Assembly: GCF_030272615.1 (NCBI RefSeq)
Contig: NC_081414.1
Location: 659,570,292 to 659,634,291, forward strand
Origin: Cryptomeria japonica
Lineage: Eukaryota > Streptophyta > Pinopsida > Cupressales > Cupressaceae
Reading direction: 5' to 3'
DNA length: 64,000 nucleotides
Every line of letters begins with the position of its first letter. Position 1 is the stretch's first letter. A program made the position numbers and the translations under genes. Positions 22,736 to 34,791 of the stretch are shown piece by piece. The notes beneath the pieces are model-generated. The model had not been told where the DNA came from. It worked only from the letters and a program-made list of their open reading frames with translations, and did not search any database.

Positions 22736-23538
22736 TGATGTAGGAGCATCCCTAGTTCACAACAAACTTGCATCAACCAAAAACATTTTCCTTTTTATTT
22801 TGTTTTCTAGTTGCAGTTTCAATTTTCCTTTGTGTGTGTGACAGATTTGGCTCACCGAATCCTATGGAGTTGGATTCTACTTGAAGACTTGATCATCTTT
22901 CTTTCTTTCAGACCACACCTCATTTGGATCACTTATTGACAAGATATCGCCACCAGTTTCCATGACAGTTTCTTGTTACTGGTTGTTCCTTTGTTATCGG
23001 TTGCCTGAGACCTATTTTGGTGATCTACCGGAACCCATTATGAAGCTTGCGGTGCCTTAAGTGTTGATTTCGATGTTCCTTGGCATGTGGCCAACTTTTT
23101 CCCATGATCTATGTTTCTTCCTTTGGATTTTTTGGATGAATCTCTTGGCAGAGGCCGACCTTGTTCATTTTGCACGTTAGGTCTTGTTCTTCGGGTTTTG
23201 ATCCCTTTTGGGTCAATTGGATCCTTTGGATCGATATATATTTGTAATCATGATTTAGAATATAATAAATTTAGAATCAATCAGAGTATTAGATAGATAG
23301 AGTGTGCCTAGAAAATAGATCTTTCGATTCAAGGTCCCGGTTGTGACCTATTTTACTAGGCCTGTGTGTAGGTATGTTGTAACCCGGTTGTTACCGGTTG
23401 GATGTAATCAAATTTCATATAATAAAACTATCTATTGTGCATTGCCTCCATCATATCTATGTGTTTCCATTGTGTTTACTCTTGCTGACTGGTCCAGACT
23501 GATTCCCTCAAGGTCCCTCCTCACCGGTGACTGCTTCA
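22736..23538 (+). repeat. E4 3' LTR
   Basis: 803 bases, homologous to 10065-10837. It starts TGATGTAGGAGCATCC and ends GACTGCTTCA. The target duplication CTAAG follows at 23539-23543. A short spacer (22705-22735) without a clear polypurine tract precedes it. Confidence 0.87.
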
Positions 23539-23543
23539 CTAAG

Positions 23544-24024
23544 CTACTAGCCCCCGAGTCTATCATGCAATTATGCACTAAATTAGCTCCTATAATCAAG
23601 GAGAGGTAGAAAAGAGGTAGCTTGCTGATCTTGTTAGAATTATCTACCTCTAAAGGTTGTACCAGACTTGTTGAAGCGGGTGCTCTACTTCCTGTTATTT
23701 TCCTTCTACAATGTTGATGTCCTTTAGGGCCTCCTAGAGAAAATCTCTTTGAGATGGGATAGAGAGTGCATCCCACATGGAAACATTGAGATTGTCTTTC
23801 TTCATTTTCTCTACAATGCTAAAAGGAATCACAGCTTTGGTAGGACCCTTAATAGTGACAAGGTCAAGTCTTGTTACTAAAGAAACCTTGGGCTCTTCCT
23901 ACTTCTTGTTGTTCTGAGTCACGTTCTGATCTTTGTTTGGAGCAGTTATCTTGTATGGAGCTTTTGGAGTTATGATTTGTGTAGCAGCTTGTGAGATTTG
24001 GGTTGTTGTGGGAAATGCATCATC
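23544..24024 (-). pseudogene. E1 gag-protease linker and protease active site
   Basis: Minus-strand reading ends at MIDSGASS next to the E4 insertion, the aspartic protease active site, preceded by LFYLSLIIGANLVHNC. Upstream, the frame reads VIPFSIVEKMKKDNLNVSMWDAL and further up a lysine- and glutamine-rich linker to about 24024. Here it joins, in frame, the gag tail FKTGVSWLSDLYIGDD at 37303-37345 if the LINE is removed. Several stops and one frame change are present. Confidence 0.8.
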
Positions 24025-24031
24025 ACCTATG

Positions 24032-24524
24032 ACCCTCTTTTTTGACCTAGTGTTGTTTTGATTAAGTAAAAACAGGTTTTTGAAAGGAACCCAAACCTTT
24101 TACATATCAGGAGAGCAAAAGGGCTAGAAAGAACCGTGCCTAATCACTCCAATAAAAAAAATTGATCCCATCTAAACAAAAAGGGATCTTAACACACATA
24201 ACATGAAGAACCAGAAAAAGATAGCGAAAGGAAATCAAAAAGACAACACAAAGACAGAGACTGAGACCTAGACCGAGACAACTAGATATTTTTCATGATA
24301 TCTTTAGCGTGGAGCACCATCTACTTCATCTTATTCGTAGAGTTCTTTATATCATCCAACTCTCAACCCTTGATGTCACCCTTATTCCTGGTATTGGCTC
24401 TGGTCCTCTTCTTGTGACCTTTTTTATCCAGCCAGTCCTTGTCGCCCTCTTTTTCTTTGATGTCATCAAATCTGTTAATCAAAATGTTCATATTGTCCAC
24501 CGAGGCTTTGAGAATCTGGAAGTT
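24032..24524 (-). other. E6 3' end: tail of ORF3 and untranslated region
   Basis: Minus-strand reading after the stop near 24525 still shows short hydrophilic pieces (SVDNMNILINRFDDIKEKEGD at about 24500-24440) in the same frame. Non-coding sequence then runs to 24032. The T run at 24038-24043 on the plus strand would be an A run in the LINE. No other feature is seen. Confidence 0.5.
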
Positions 24525-26084
24525 CTATTCAGCTATCTTCTTTACTATGAGTTCCATCCTGTCAACTTTGCTGCCCAAACTGTTCATAGCAATTTCCATC
24601 CCTTTCACCTCCTTATTTTCTTCCATCTCCTTAACCTTTTTTTCAGTTGCAATAATTTTACTCACCATGTTTTCAATGGCTTCCGTATTATTAATTGCCA
24701 CCGCCAATTCTTTGACATCTTTAGACAGGGGTTTGTCTCCTATCATGGCTCTTTTGACAATATTCATATCCTTCTTCAGGCTGCCTATGTCTTTCACCAG
24801 TGTGCTGATGGTATCATAGAAACCCTTAATACTCTCATTTTCTCCAACACAATCACTAGATTTGCTCCTTTTGTCTTCTTGATCCTCTTTCTGCAGACCT
24901 TGGGTATTCAAATCCTCATTATTGCCCACAACCAGAATATCATCCCCCTCCTTATCCTACACATTATCATTTTTATCCTTCTCTGCCTCATTAGAATCAA
25001 TCAAAATTTGATTAATATCTTTCTTACCTCCCCTGTTGATGTTCTTCTTCCTCTGGGTTTTCTTTCCGGTGCCTTTCCCTTTCTTGTTTTTGATGAATTT
25101 ACCTTCAAAGGACTCGGCCTCAGACTCAGAAATATCCGAATCCACCACTATCCTCTTCCTCTTTCCCTTGTTCCTCCCGTTTTTACTTAGCTCCTCCGAC
25201 TCACTTTCATTTTTCGAGTCAAAGTTAAAACCACTAACCTCACTCTCTGTGTCCTCATCCCTTGCATTTTTACCTTTAATAGGTTTTTCAATGTATTTCC
25301 CTTTCAACACTTTATACACAAGAGCCATAAGACCCTGATGAAGAGCATGGTCACCCTTGGGATCTTTCTATATCTCTTTGATATTATGGTCCATGGAACA
25401 TGCAAGATAATATGGTAGGCTTACCTTTTCCCCATGGTGAAAATGATTGAGTAATACAAAGTGGTGCCCGTAAGCTCTCGTAAACCTGCCATCCAACATT
25501 ATATAGGTAATTGTAGAAAACAAAACGAACCTCCATGGCCTACATATATGTTTTGGGGAGTGATAGGAGTTTTCAACCTTCACGATTTTCTTCTTCTCAC
25601 CTTCCATGACAAGAAATTTTCCCGCTGCCTTATCAGAGATGCTACGATCTCTATAGAATTTCATGCCTTCTATCATCATCCCCATGGCTTCAGCAATAAT
25701 CTCCTCATCCACAGTCATCATCTGGGTCCCCACCAAAAATTTTCCAATCTTCCAATTCTTCATAAAGTGTTTAGTGACTATTGGATCTTTCCCACTAAGC
25801 CTCTCCATAAACACACTTAGACCCCCCTCCTGAAGAATTTCCCAAACCTCTCTGTTCTTCCTCCATTCCGAACAAGAGGTAGGTTCAAACCTTTTTTTGT
25901 TCCCTCCCATTTTTCCTTCATAATCATTGAATTTCCTTCTCTCGGCTCTGATTCTTCTTCTTTGGTTTCTGTAGTTGCCATGAAAAACAACCCTGAATCC
26001 GTGCCAAGCAATTATGAAAAGACACTTAAATAAATGCTCATCACCACCATTGTAAACCCACATCGAAATAAGTGGAAGAAGCAT
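24525..26084 (-). pseudogene. E6 ORF3: unrecognised protein, globular part plus acidic and coiled-coil tail
   Basis: I do not recognise a characterised family. A likely start is an ATG at about 25980 (MATTETKEEESEPREG), followed by a frame change near 25870. The frame then continues with SCSEWRKNREVWEILQ, a compact domain (MKNWKIGKFLVG, EEIIAEAMGM, ICRPWRFVLFSTITYIMLDG, YGHHFVLLNHFHHG) to a stop at 25368. A second segment (25328-24957) is very rich in Lys, Glu, Asp and Ser (EVSGFNFD, SDISESEAES, KNKKGKGTGKK), like a nuclear acidic/basic tail. A third (24929-24525) is a probable coiled coil (IKGFYDTISTLVKDIGSLKK). All three share one frame. It lies directly after the RNase H, within the LINE duplication. 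It may be a LINE ORF or a captured or separately inserted gene. Confidence 0.55.
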
Positions 26085-26118
26085 ATAGAAATTATGGTTG
26101 ATGGTGCCACGTTGCCTC

Positions 26119-26600
26119 GTCTAGATACGGTCCAGATCGAACAAGGATTTTGATTCACATGCAAGTTCACTCTCACCATTAATAGTAATGATTTCCCCCG
26201 TTTGACAGGCTAGGCTAGCGGCCCAGTTAGCACACGAATTTGCTTCCTTGTACACGTGTGTGAAAACACACATTTCAAATGTATCACTTATTTTCTTCAC
26301 TGCTTTAATAGAATTGTTTATTGACCAAGATGGCGAGAACTCCTTGTTCAAACAATTTATTATATTCAATGAGTCTCATTCACACCAGACTCTGGTGCAG
26401 CTGGCTTCCTTTGCTAGGACCATCCCATGATAAGCTGCCATAGCCTCAACAACATGATTAGTCTAATTTCCTATAGGTATGCATTTAATAATTTTGCATT
26501 TTCCCCTTTTGTCCCTTAGGACCACACCACATCCCACAATACCAGGATTACCCTTTGAAGCTCCATCAAAGTTGATTTGCATCCAACCATTGGGAGGACA
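26119..26600 (-). pseudogene. E6 RNase H domain
   Basis: In frame with RT. WMQINFDGASKGNPG at 26590-26545 holds the first Asp and GCGVVLRDKRGK follows. A stop lies near 26460, then VVEAMAAYHG holds the Glu, and DSLNIINCLN (26375) holds an Asp. The end motif reads KEANSCANWAAS, where Asn replaces the Asp usual in this position. It ends at a stop near 26119. C-terminal RNase H domains are common in plant L1 elements. Confidence 0.8.
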
Positions 26601-27440
26601 TTCCCATTTCACACCCTCTCTAGGATTAGTCTGAAAGTGATCGCATCCTTTTAGTCTCCACTTTCTGAAGATTATTTGATCATCCTTGTCTTGAGGATTA
26701 GCAATACCACCTATGATATTAATATTTTCTAATATGATTCTTTTTATTTTCTCAAACACAATTTGAGCCTTAGACACCTTCTCTTTGAACACTCTTTCAT
26801 TTCTCTCTTTCCATATACCCCAGCACATATGGGGTAAAGCCAATTTCCACAACAAAATAATAGACTTATTCCTTGATGGGTGCTGCCAAGAAATAAAAAC
26901 CTCTTGAACTGATTCTGTGAAACTCCAACTGATATTGAAGTGATCCAAATATCTTCCCCAGACAACACCAAAGAAGGGACAATGAAAGAGCAGGTGGTTG
27001 ATGGTCTCCTCATTCTGCATACAAAGAAAACAAACACTAGGCATACACATACCTCTTTTTATGAGGTTATCACTAGTTAGAATTTTATCTTGAAGGGCTG
27101 TCCAGAAGAAAATATTAATTTTAGGGGTTAGGCCTTTCACCCAAGCCTTAGCCCAATAAGGACTCTCCATTTTAGAAAACTGCTGATAATAAAGAGAGGC
27201 CACAATAAATTTACCATTTGCTGTGAGTTTCCAGATTAATTGATCTTTATCTTCCACCACCACCATGGAGTTCATTATTTTGTTCAGACTTCCCAAGGAA
27301 GGATCAACTTGAGATAAATCCTTCCACTATCCATCTTTCCAATAGTCACCCACCATAAAGCCATATTTTTCCTTGCACTGGTTCTGAAATCTACTCTAAT
27401 CAAGACTTTCACTCAAAGGGGACTCGAGCAACCAGGAGTC
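26601..27440 (-). pseudogene. E6 ORF2 C-terminal region with RVT-type zinc finger
   Basis: Minus-strand frame from about 27300: IWKLTANGKFIVASLYY, WVKGLTPKINIFFWTALQDK, then the Cys/His cluster CFLCMQNEETINHLLFHCPF at about 27050-26990, typical of the zinc-binding domain that follows plant LINE reverse transcriptases. WGIWKERNERVFKEK follows. One stop precedes it near 27296. Confidence 0.82.
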
Positions 27441-29465
27441 TTCCTAGAATTTGATAAGGTTCCCTTTCCCCATCTTCCATTTCACACCTTTGGCAATTAG
27501 ATCTCTTTTTCTAGACACATTTTTCCAGATATTAGATCCAATTGTGATATTTTCCGCATTGAGGAAGCTTAGAAGTGTAGGATATTGCCTTTTATACTTG
27601 TTGTCCCATATAAGTTTCCATTCTCCCTGGTTATTATACCCTCTCCAAATTTGCTTGGCCATAAGAAATTCATTCATGTCTCTTATTCTTCTTAGACCTA
27701 GACCTCCCTTTCTTATTGGCTTACAAATCTTGTCCCACACAATCAGATTCATTCTCTTCTTCTCCTCGACCCTTGTCCACAAAAAAGTTCTTTGAATTTT
27801 TTCAATAGCCTCCGCAAACTTGGCAGAAATTCTGAAAAGGCTGATGGCATAAAGAGGAATACTTTGAAGAGTTGATTTCAACAACTGAACCTTACTAGCT
27901 TGGCTAAGAAGAGAATCCTTCCAACCCGCTAACTTCTTATGGAATTTGTCCACCAAAGCTCCCCAAAAAGTATCAGGAGGATCTTGGCATAAGGGGAGCC
28001 TCAAATAGGAAGCGGGAAGACTCCCCAATTGACACCCCAAAATATTGCTTATTTTTATCTTTCTTCTCTCTGGAGTATTGATGAAGTAAACAAAACTTTT
28101 AGACCAATTAATAAGCTGCCCAGTAGTTGACCCGTAACTATCCAATGCTTTCTTCAAACTCCTTGAATCCTGCACTAAATCCTTCCCCATAATTATAGAA
28201 TCATCCACAAACTGCTAATGGGAGCATACTTGATCTGCTGAAGATGGTTTCAATCCACAAAACTCCTCCTTCTCAACCAGCTTTCCAATGCATCTCCCCA
28301 GACATTCCGCTATGATAATAAAAATAACTAGAGATAGAGGATCTCCCTGTCTCAGTCCCCTTGAGGACTTGAAAAAAGGGGAAGGAGACCCATTAATTAA
28401 GATAGAAAAAGAAGCTGAAGAGACTAATTGCCTAATAAGACTAATACTTCTAGAAAAAAAACCAAAAACTGAAAGAACTTTCATCATTAAATCCCTGTCC
28501 ACTCTATCGTAGGCTTTAGATAAGTCAAGCTTCAGAAGAAAGCCTTCTTTTTTAGCACTAGATAAAGAATGAATGTGTTCATGGACCAAAATTATCGAAT
28601 CCAAGATTTGTCTTCCAGGGACAAAACCACTTTGTTGAGGAGAAATGATAGAAGGAAGCAGCTTCAGGATTCTAGAGGTCAGAACCTTAGAGATGATCTT
28701 GTATAGAGAGTTGCAAAGGCTTATAGGTCTGAATAGATCCATGGAATCGACTCCCATCTTTTTAGGGATAAGAGCAATAAAAGTGCCATTTATCTCTTTC
28801 AAAATTCTTCTAGCACCAAAAAACTCTTTCATAGCTCTGGAAACATCATCTCCAACAATATGCTAATACATTTGAAAAAAGAACATGGGAAAACCATCCG
28901 AGCTCGATGCCTTGTTACCTTCAAAGGAGTTGACAACTTTTAGAATCTCATCATTGGAAGGGATAGTAGTCAGGTAAGAGTTTTTATTAGCCTCCAGGAT
29001 AGTTGGAATATAGTCCATAAGGTTCTTTTGAGATTGCAGATCCAAATTCTGATCCTTAGCAAGGAGGTTGGAGAAAAACTCCATGGCAACCTTTCTCATA
29101 GATTCTTCCTCTTCAACAATTCTACCATTAACTTTAATTCGTGATATCCTATTGATGGCCTTATGTTTTAAAGTGGACATATGAAAGTATTTAGTGTTTC
29201 TGTCCCCTTCCTTCAACCAAACATTTCTTGACCTTTGTTTCCAGAAAGTTTCTTCTTTTTCTATTATATCATGATATCTCATAAGAATTTCATCTTTAGC
29301 ATCTCTTGAAGTATTAGTATATCCATTATTTTGAATCTCATCCTGAATATCTTTTAGATCTGAAAGAATAGTGGCTTTCAAAGAAAAAAAATTCCTGAAG
29401 CATTCCTTATTCCACCTTTTAACATTTTCTTTCACAAACTTCAACTTTTTGACCACTTTATACAT
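27441..29465 (-). pseudogene. E6 reverse transcriptase
   Basis: One frame runs from 29465 to 27444 with few stops. It contains RNVWLKEGDRNTKYFH (29220), FIALIPKKMG, LFRPISLCNSLYKIISK, QSGFVPGRQI, LLKLDLSKAYDRVD and GLRQGDPLS, then the catalytic motif FVDD at 28200-28211 (usually FADD). INWSKSFVYF, LGCQLGSLPASYLRLPL and LPLCQDPP follow. This is the L1-clade layout. Stops lie near 28863 and 28215. It would copy LINE RNA at a nicked target. Confidence 0.88.
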
Positions 29466-30254
29466 AGCATTACTTCAATTCTGACCCATTCCTTGATTTT
29501 GCTTTCCATATCCGGGTGTTTAGTCCACATTCTTTCAAATCTATAAGGGAAGTGTCTTCTTCTTTTATTAGAATTAGCTGTGAAGGATATAGGATAGTGA
29601 TCCGATCCTGCCCTTATGTGAGAAGATAAAGAACAAAAGTAAAGATTAAACCAATCCAAAGAGATCTAAGCTGAATTAAGTCCTCACCGCTCCTTCTATT
29701 AGTCCAGGTGTATTTAACTCCTTGCAAATCCAGGTCATGGAGAGCATTATTATTGATGAAGTCCATTAAATGCAATCTACTGTCTATATTGGTTTGGCTC
29801 CCTCCCTTTTTCTCGTTTTCCTTCAAAGGGGTATTGAAGTCCCCCATAATCATCCACCCATCTTTAGCAAACCTACTTCTTAACAAGGTAAATTTTTTCC
29901 AAAAATCACTTATGCGAGTCTTAGTGTTAGGAGCATACACATTAGTTAAGACCCATGAGGTGCTTTTTTCAAATGCTTAAATTTGATACAAGCAAGATTG
30001 TTGTCCTAAATCAACACTTCTCCCTCTATAATGTTTTTATTCCAGAAAGTAACAATACCTCCTGAAGCTCCTTCTGAACTACCACCGCTAACTCCTCCAT
30101 TACTAAACATTTTCAATCCTTGTACCTTTTCCTTTGATATTTTGGTTTCTTGAATCAAAAAAACATCCGGGTTTTTGTCTCTAATCATAGTTTTTATTAA
30201 ATCATATTTGTGAGGATTATTCAATCCTCGAATATTCCAAGAGATGATCTTCAT
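29466..30254 (-). pseudogene. E6 AP-like endonuclease (frameshifted)
   Basis: Begins MKIISWNIRGLNNP at 30254. LIQETKIS holds the catalytic Glu, GGIVTFWN follows, a break comes near 29980, then MGDFNTPLKENEKKGG holds the catalytic Asp/Asn. YTWTNRRSG follows, a break near 29640, then GSDHYPISF holds the final Asp-His pair. Catalytic residues are present but spread over three frames, so at least two indels broke it. In an active LINE it would nick the target DNA. Confidence 0.85.
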
Positions 30255-31953
30255 GGTTTTTTAGAAATGCTTGCCTCAAAGATGGTTCTTTGAGTCCCAT
30301 CTGCTATGTTCTTGCTTGTTTCCATAGTCCTCTTCTTTGCATTTGAATATCTTCCTGGAGAAGTATGCTGAGCTCCCACATCCCCAAGTCTGCTTCTGGT
30401 ATTTCTGGTTGATGTACTATTCTTGTTGTTGTTATTATTTTTTTAATTCTTAATCTTTCTTTTATCCTCCATTACTTCTTCTTCTTCCTACTTTGACTCA
30501 CTCTTTCCCAATGCCTTTTTGATGTCTTCCTCATCTCCCCATTTTGGCTCATTTTCCTCTGGAAAGATAACTTTATCTTAGCTGGAGAGGTTAATGAGAT
30601 CCCTGACAACCCTTGATGAAGGATGTTATCAGGCTGTGCATCTTGGATCCAGTTTGCTCCCTTATTTGACTCAAATGAATTTGATACTAAATTAAAATTG
30701 TCTCCTTCCTCTTTATTATCTTTGGATTGATTATCTCCCTTATTATTTTGACCGTTATTTCTATCCTCACTATTATCTGAGTTTTGATCTATCTTATCCT
30801 TTTCCTTTTCCTCTTTTTGGCTGCTGACTTGTGACTCTCTTTCTCCATCATCTGAATCCTTGCCATTCTTCTCCTTTTCCTGCTGGGCGGTCTATTCATT
30901 ATCTCCTTTCTTTGCTTCATTTCCCAACTCTCTGACTAACACTTCCTCTGTCCTTCCAACCTGGGACTATTTTTCCTGATCTAGACCATCTGAATGCGAT
31001 GCTTTCAAAGAGATGTCCACCTTTTTCCATACTTTAGTTTGGGATTGAGATTTGACCACATTACTTGGGCATTTTTTAGCCCAGTGCCCTACTTTCTTAT
31101 AGTGAAAGCATGCAAAAGGGATTGTTTCATAAACAATATTTTGCTTCCATTTGCCAAGTTTTTATTCTATCTCTATTTCCTCTTGCATATCCGTTTCGGG
31201 CCCAACTCCTACGCAGATTTTGGCATAAATAAGTCTTCTTCTGGATGCCATGACTGGATCAATGGCAATAGCTCCTTGAAGGCATTGGCTAATCTTGCAA
31301 ACACATCTTCCTCCCAATATTCCATTGGGAGCCCAGGTAACTTTATCCAAACTGGAACTTGGACCAATTTTTTTTTTCTCTTCCCACATTAGGGTACCAT
31401 TTCTAGATATACATTAAATATTTGCCTATCACCCAAGTACCATTGCAAAGGATATTTCTGCGATCCTCCTCACAAGAGAAAGAAAAGAACATGTATCCTT
31501 TGTTCATAGCAACCACATCTACTTGACCTTTCAAGTTCCATTTCCTCTTAACAAACCCACAAATGACCTCAATGTTCAGTCTCATCCCCAAAAAATTGCC
31601 AATCAAAGTGTTTTCCATTCGAGAAATGTTATGATCTATAATTTGGTTAGGAACAGAAATGGCAAACTTACCCTGAGACACATTCGAGGTATTTTGACTG
31701 GGGGCAAGGATGACTTACCTTTAGGTTTGACCCCAAACAAAGAGGACCATTTACCAATGTGTCCAATCGATCTGGGTCCCCCCTTTAGATCCCCTGAATT
31801 CGGCGGGTTCTCAAGATCCTTCCCATTAGATTCTTTTCCTTCCACTATGTCCTCTAAACTGCTTTAGGTTTACTGCCTCCCAAATTTAAATTTTGAACCT
31901 AGCCATTCCCCTTGTCTCCTGCTATCTGCTCCTCATGTGATCTGGGACCCCCA
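30255..31953 (-). pseudogene. E6 ORF1, middle and C-terminal part (DUF4283-like)
   Basis: A DUF4283-like domain is at 31681-31403 (GNFLGMRLNIEVICGFVKRK, GYMFFSFSCEEDRRNIL, NGTWVIGKYL). About 300 bases further on is a zinc knuckle, CFHYKKVGHWAKKCP near 31120, with Tyr replacing the second Cys. A long Glu/Lys/Asp/Ser-rich tail follows to about 30470. The N-terminal part continues across E7 at 37018-37270. The protein would bind LINE RNA. Stops and frame changes are present. Confidence 0.78.
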
Positions 31954-33011
31954 TGTTAGGTCCCGGAGATAACTGAGAAGGGGGGGTGAATCAGTTGTCA
32001 AATAAATTTGAACCAAAAACTTATTAACCAACTTAATGCTTAATACTGGTAAACCAGTTAAGTATGCCGGTAGACAGTGTTAACACTAAATTGCTATACC
32101 GGTAAGGATTAATGCATGAAACATAAACATAAAGTCATCCACAACACATGACACCAATATTTGAACATGGAAACCCTATAAGGGTAAAAAACACGGTGGG
32201 AAACCTTACCCACAATCAGATGATACTACTACAGATAGTATGTGTACATAAATGGGGTCTGCACATGCAAAAAGGCCAACAGCCTAGAGCTCACTGCTCA
32301 ATCACAAAATGGGAGTCACACTGACTACAGTTGGATGGTTAAATCCAATAAGAATGTACTGCTCAAAATAGCATCTTCATATGTTGGATTCAGTACCGAT
32401 GTAATGATGATATGCTTCTACAAAAACCTAACTTCACCTTCAAATGACGTCTTTGTGTATATCCCTTCTTGATCTCACATATACCTTCACTTAATTCTTT
32501 TCACATTCCACACTTGATCTTACAAATAAGATCTTACATTTATACCATACCCTAAGACCAATTTTAGTAGGTTGGCTCTACAAGATATTACAATAAAAAC
32601 ATTTTACAAACAATATAATATCCAATGCAATAACTGATTGAACATGTCAACTTAATGCATTTACAACAATAATAAATCATCTCCATAGCATGCCATGTTG
32701 ATCTGGAAAAGATAAACCTGCCGGTGTAACCCTAGATAACCTGGACCTATTTGCTGGTAAAAGCAACTATGCAACTATGAATATACTGGTGATTATTTTT
32801 TCAAAATAAAGTGTCCACTTGATGTCTTCGACATTACCAAGTGTCTTCCATATCATTCCAGGTACCGGTGAACAATATATCCTGCCGGTGAACCATATAC
32901 CAGTAACTGTTGCACAATTTACTTCCTTGCCGGTGAATGTTGTTGGATCTCCAAAGTAGGTGTATTAGTAGGTGTTGACATCAATGACAAAACCATACCA
33001 AAATACCAACA
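31954..33011 (-). repeat. E7 3' LTR (left copy)
   Basis: 1,058 bases, partner of 35960-37017. The motif TTGACATCAATGACAA at 32976-32991 corresponds on the other strand to the motif near the start of the E5 LTR, which suggests the two copia families are related. A short open frame at 32242 occurs in both LTRs and is probably chance. Confidence 0.92.
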
Positions 33012-33024
33012 ATATCCCCCTTTG
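33012..33024 (-). promoter_or_regulatory. E7 polypurine tract
   Basis: On the minus strand this reads CAAAGGGGGATAT, directly before the 3' LTR. It is the same position and type as in E5. Confidence 0.87.
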
Positions 33025-33348
33025 GCATTGATGGCAACACAAGATGGAAAAATCATCAAAGTGCCAAAACAGAAATGCCAAATACAAAAACCAACAATCT
33101 CTATTTCTCCCCCTAGGAGTAACAATACCAATCCCCTAAAATCTCTCCAAAAAAAAGATAATGTGTTTTTCCATAGATATCTCTCCCCCTTTGACATCAA
33201 ATGCCAAAGTCACAAAAGGTCAAGTTCATACAAAATACCGACCAATTCAATATACCAACTACTCCCCTTGAGAAGTAGCCTCCTCATCAAATACTCGAAT
33301 AAAAGATTTGTCTTTTAATTCTACCGGTTGATGACAATCATCAACTGT

Positions 33349-34791
33349 CTAGGTCTCTACTGGTGGAAGTATGACTCCAAGATGATCTCTGAGATACTCA
33401 AAAGTCTCCTTAGACAAAGGTTTTGTGAAAATATCTGCAAGCTGTTCTTTAGTATTCACATAAACCAGTTTTATCTCCTTTTCTTTGACTTTTTCCCTTA
33501 GAAAATTCAGTTTAATAGAAACATGTTTTGTTTTAGAGTGTAATACCGGATTCTTAGATATATCAATTGGTGCAGTGTTATCACAGTATATAGTAATAGG
33601 TTCCTTGCATTTTACCTTTATGTCTTTCAACATTTTCTTAAGACATAATACTTGTGTACAGTTAGTTGTTGCTGCAACATATTCTAATTTTGTTGTTGAT
33701 AAAGATGTACAACTCTGTTTCTTACTTAACCAAGAAACTAATCTCTTTCCAAGAAAGAATGCTCCTCCAGTGGTGCTCTTTTTATCATCTATATCTCCTA
33801 CCCAATTTGCATCTGTGTATACACATAGATCAAAATTTTCATCTTTAGGATACCATAATCCAAGATTTTCTTCTAATAACATACTTCTAGCTGCATCCAA
33901 GATAGTTCTATTTTTCCTTTCAACAACTCCATTCTGCTATGGTGTTTGAGGTGTTGATAACTGTCTTCTAATTCCATTCACTTCACAGAATGTATTAAAG
34001 TCCTTAGATGTGAATTCTCCTCCTTGATCTGATCTTAAACATTTGATTTTCTTACCGGTTTCATTTTCAACCATTGCCTTGAATAGTTTGAACTTTCCAA
34101 GTGCTTTTGACTTCTCTCTGAGAAAAGTAACCCAACACATTCTAGAATAATCATCAATAATTAGCATGAAATATCTATCAACTTGTAAGCTTCTAGTTCT
34201 AGCTGGACCACATAAATCAGTGTGAATTAAATCAAGAGCATTATTGGATTTTTCTGGAATACTTTTGAAACTAGCTCTAACTTGTTTTCCAAATTGACAT
34301 TCCTTACAAATTGTATTTTGGGGTTTCACAATTTTAGGTAGATCTCTAACTGCCTTAGAAGTACTAATTTTTACCATGCAATCAAAGTTTACATGACATA
34401 GTCTCTTATGCCATAACCAAATTTCATCTATGTGTACAATTAAGCATGTGTTTTCACTATTATTCAAATGAAAGATATTGCCTCTAGTCTGATTACCGGT
34501 TGCAATTTCCAAACCAGTTCTATTCATGATTTTGCATTTTCCATTTTTAAATTGTAACTGAAATCCTTTCTCAACTAATTGACCAACACTTAAAAGATTA
34601 TGCTTTAATCCTTCAACATAGTAGACATTTTCAGTGTTATGTTTACCATCGAGAGATATTGAACCCTTACCTTTGATTGAACAGGCTTTGTCATCTCCAA
34701 ATCTTACTAAACCTCCATTGAATTCTTGAAAGTTCAAGAATTTACCTTTGTCTCTAGTCATATGATGTGAGCATCCCGAGTCAATATCCAT
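33349..34791 (-). pseudogene. E7 protease-integrase fused to RNase H, RT missing
   Basis: From 34791: protease IDSGCSHHMT, integrase zinc finger (LWHKRLCHVNF, CKECQFGK), first core Asp in HTDLCGP, second in LRSDQGGEFTS, and a stop at 33937-33939. The same frame continues with NGVVERKNRT, holding the catalytic Glu. Twelve codons later (ARSMLLEE) it passes straight into GLWYPKDENFDLCVYTDANW, the RNase H start, and runs to TKPLSKETFEYLRDHLG and a stop. The integrase C-terminus and the whole RT (about 1.65 kb in E5) are absent, yet the frame is kept. RNase H keeps its first Asp. Confidence 0.88.

Larger units (their letters stand above)
10065..23538 (+). mobile_element. E4: chromodomain-bearing Ty3/gypsy element inside E1 protease
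   Basis: LTRs at 10065-10837 and 22736-23538 start TGATG(C/T)AGGAGCATCC and end CTTCA. The flanks are CTGAG (10060-10064) and CTAAG (23539-23543), a 5-base target duplication with one later change. A tRNA-iMet-type primer site follows the left LTR. Domain order is gag, PR, RT, RNase H, IN, chromodomain, which defines a plant chromovirus. E5 interrupts the early gag. Without E5 the element is about 6.2 kb, a normal size. The polypurine tract is not obvious. Confidence 0.9.

Noticed and set aside
24309-25190. Plus-strand open frame of 293 codons, rich in Leu, Phe and Ile
   Set aside because: It is the antisense of the acidic and coiled-coil part of LINE ORF3; the hydrophobic composition comes from reading Lys and Glu codons backwards.
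32242-32472. 76-codon frame present in both E7 LTRs (also 36249-36479)
   Set aside because: It is in the LTR, duplicated with it, and has no recognisable motif; keeping it open needs no selection at this low divergence.
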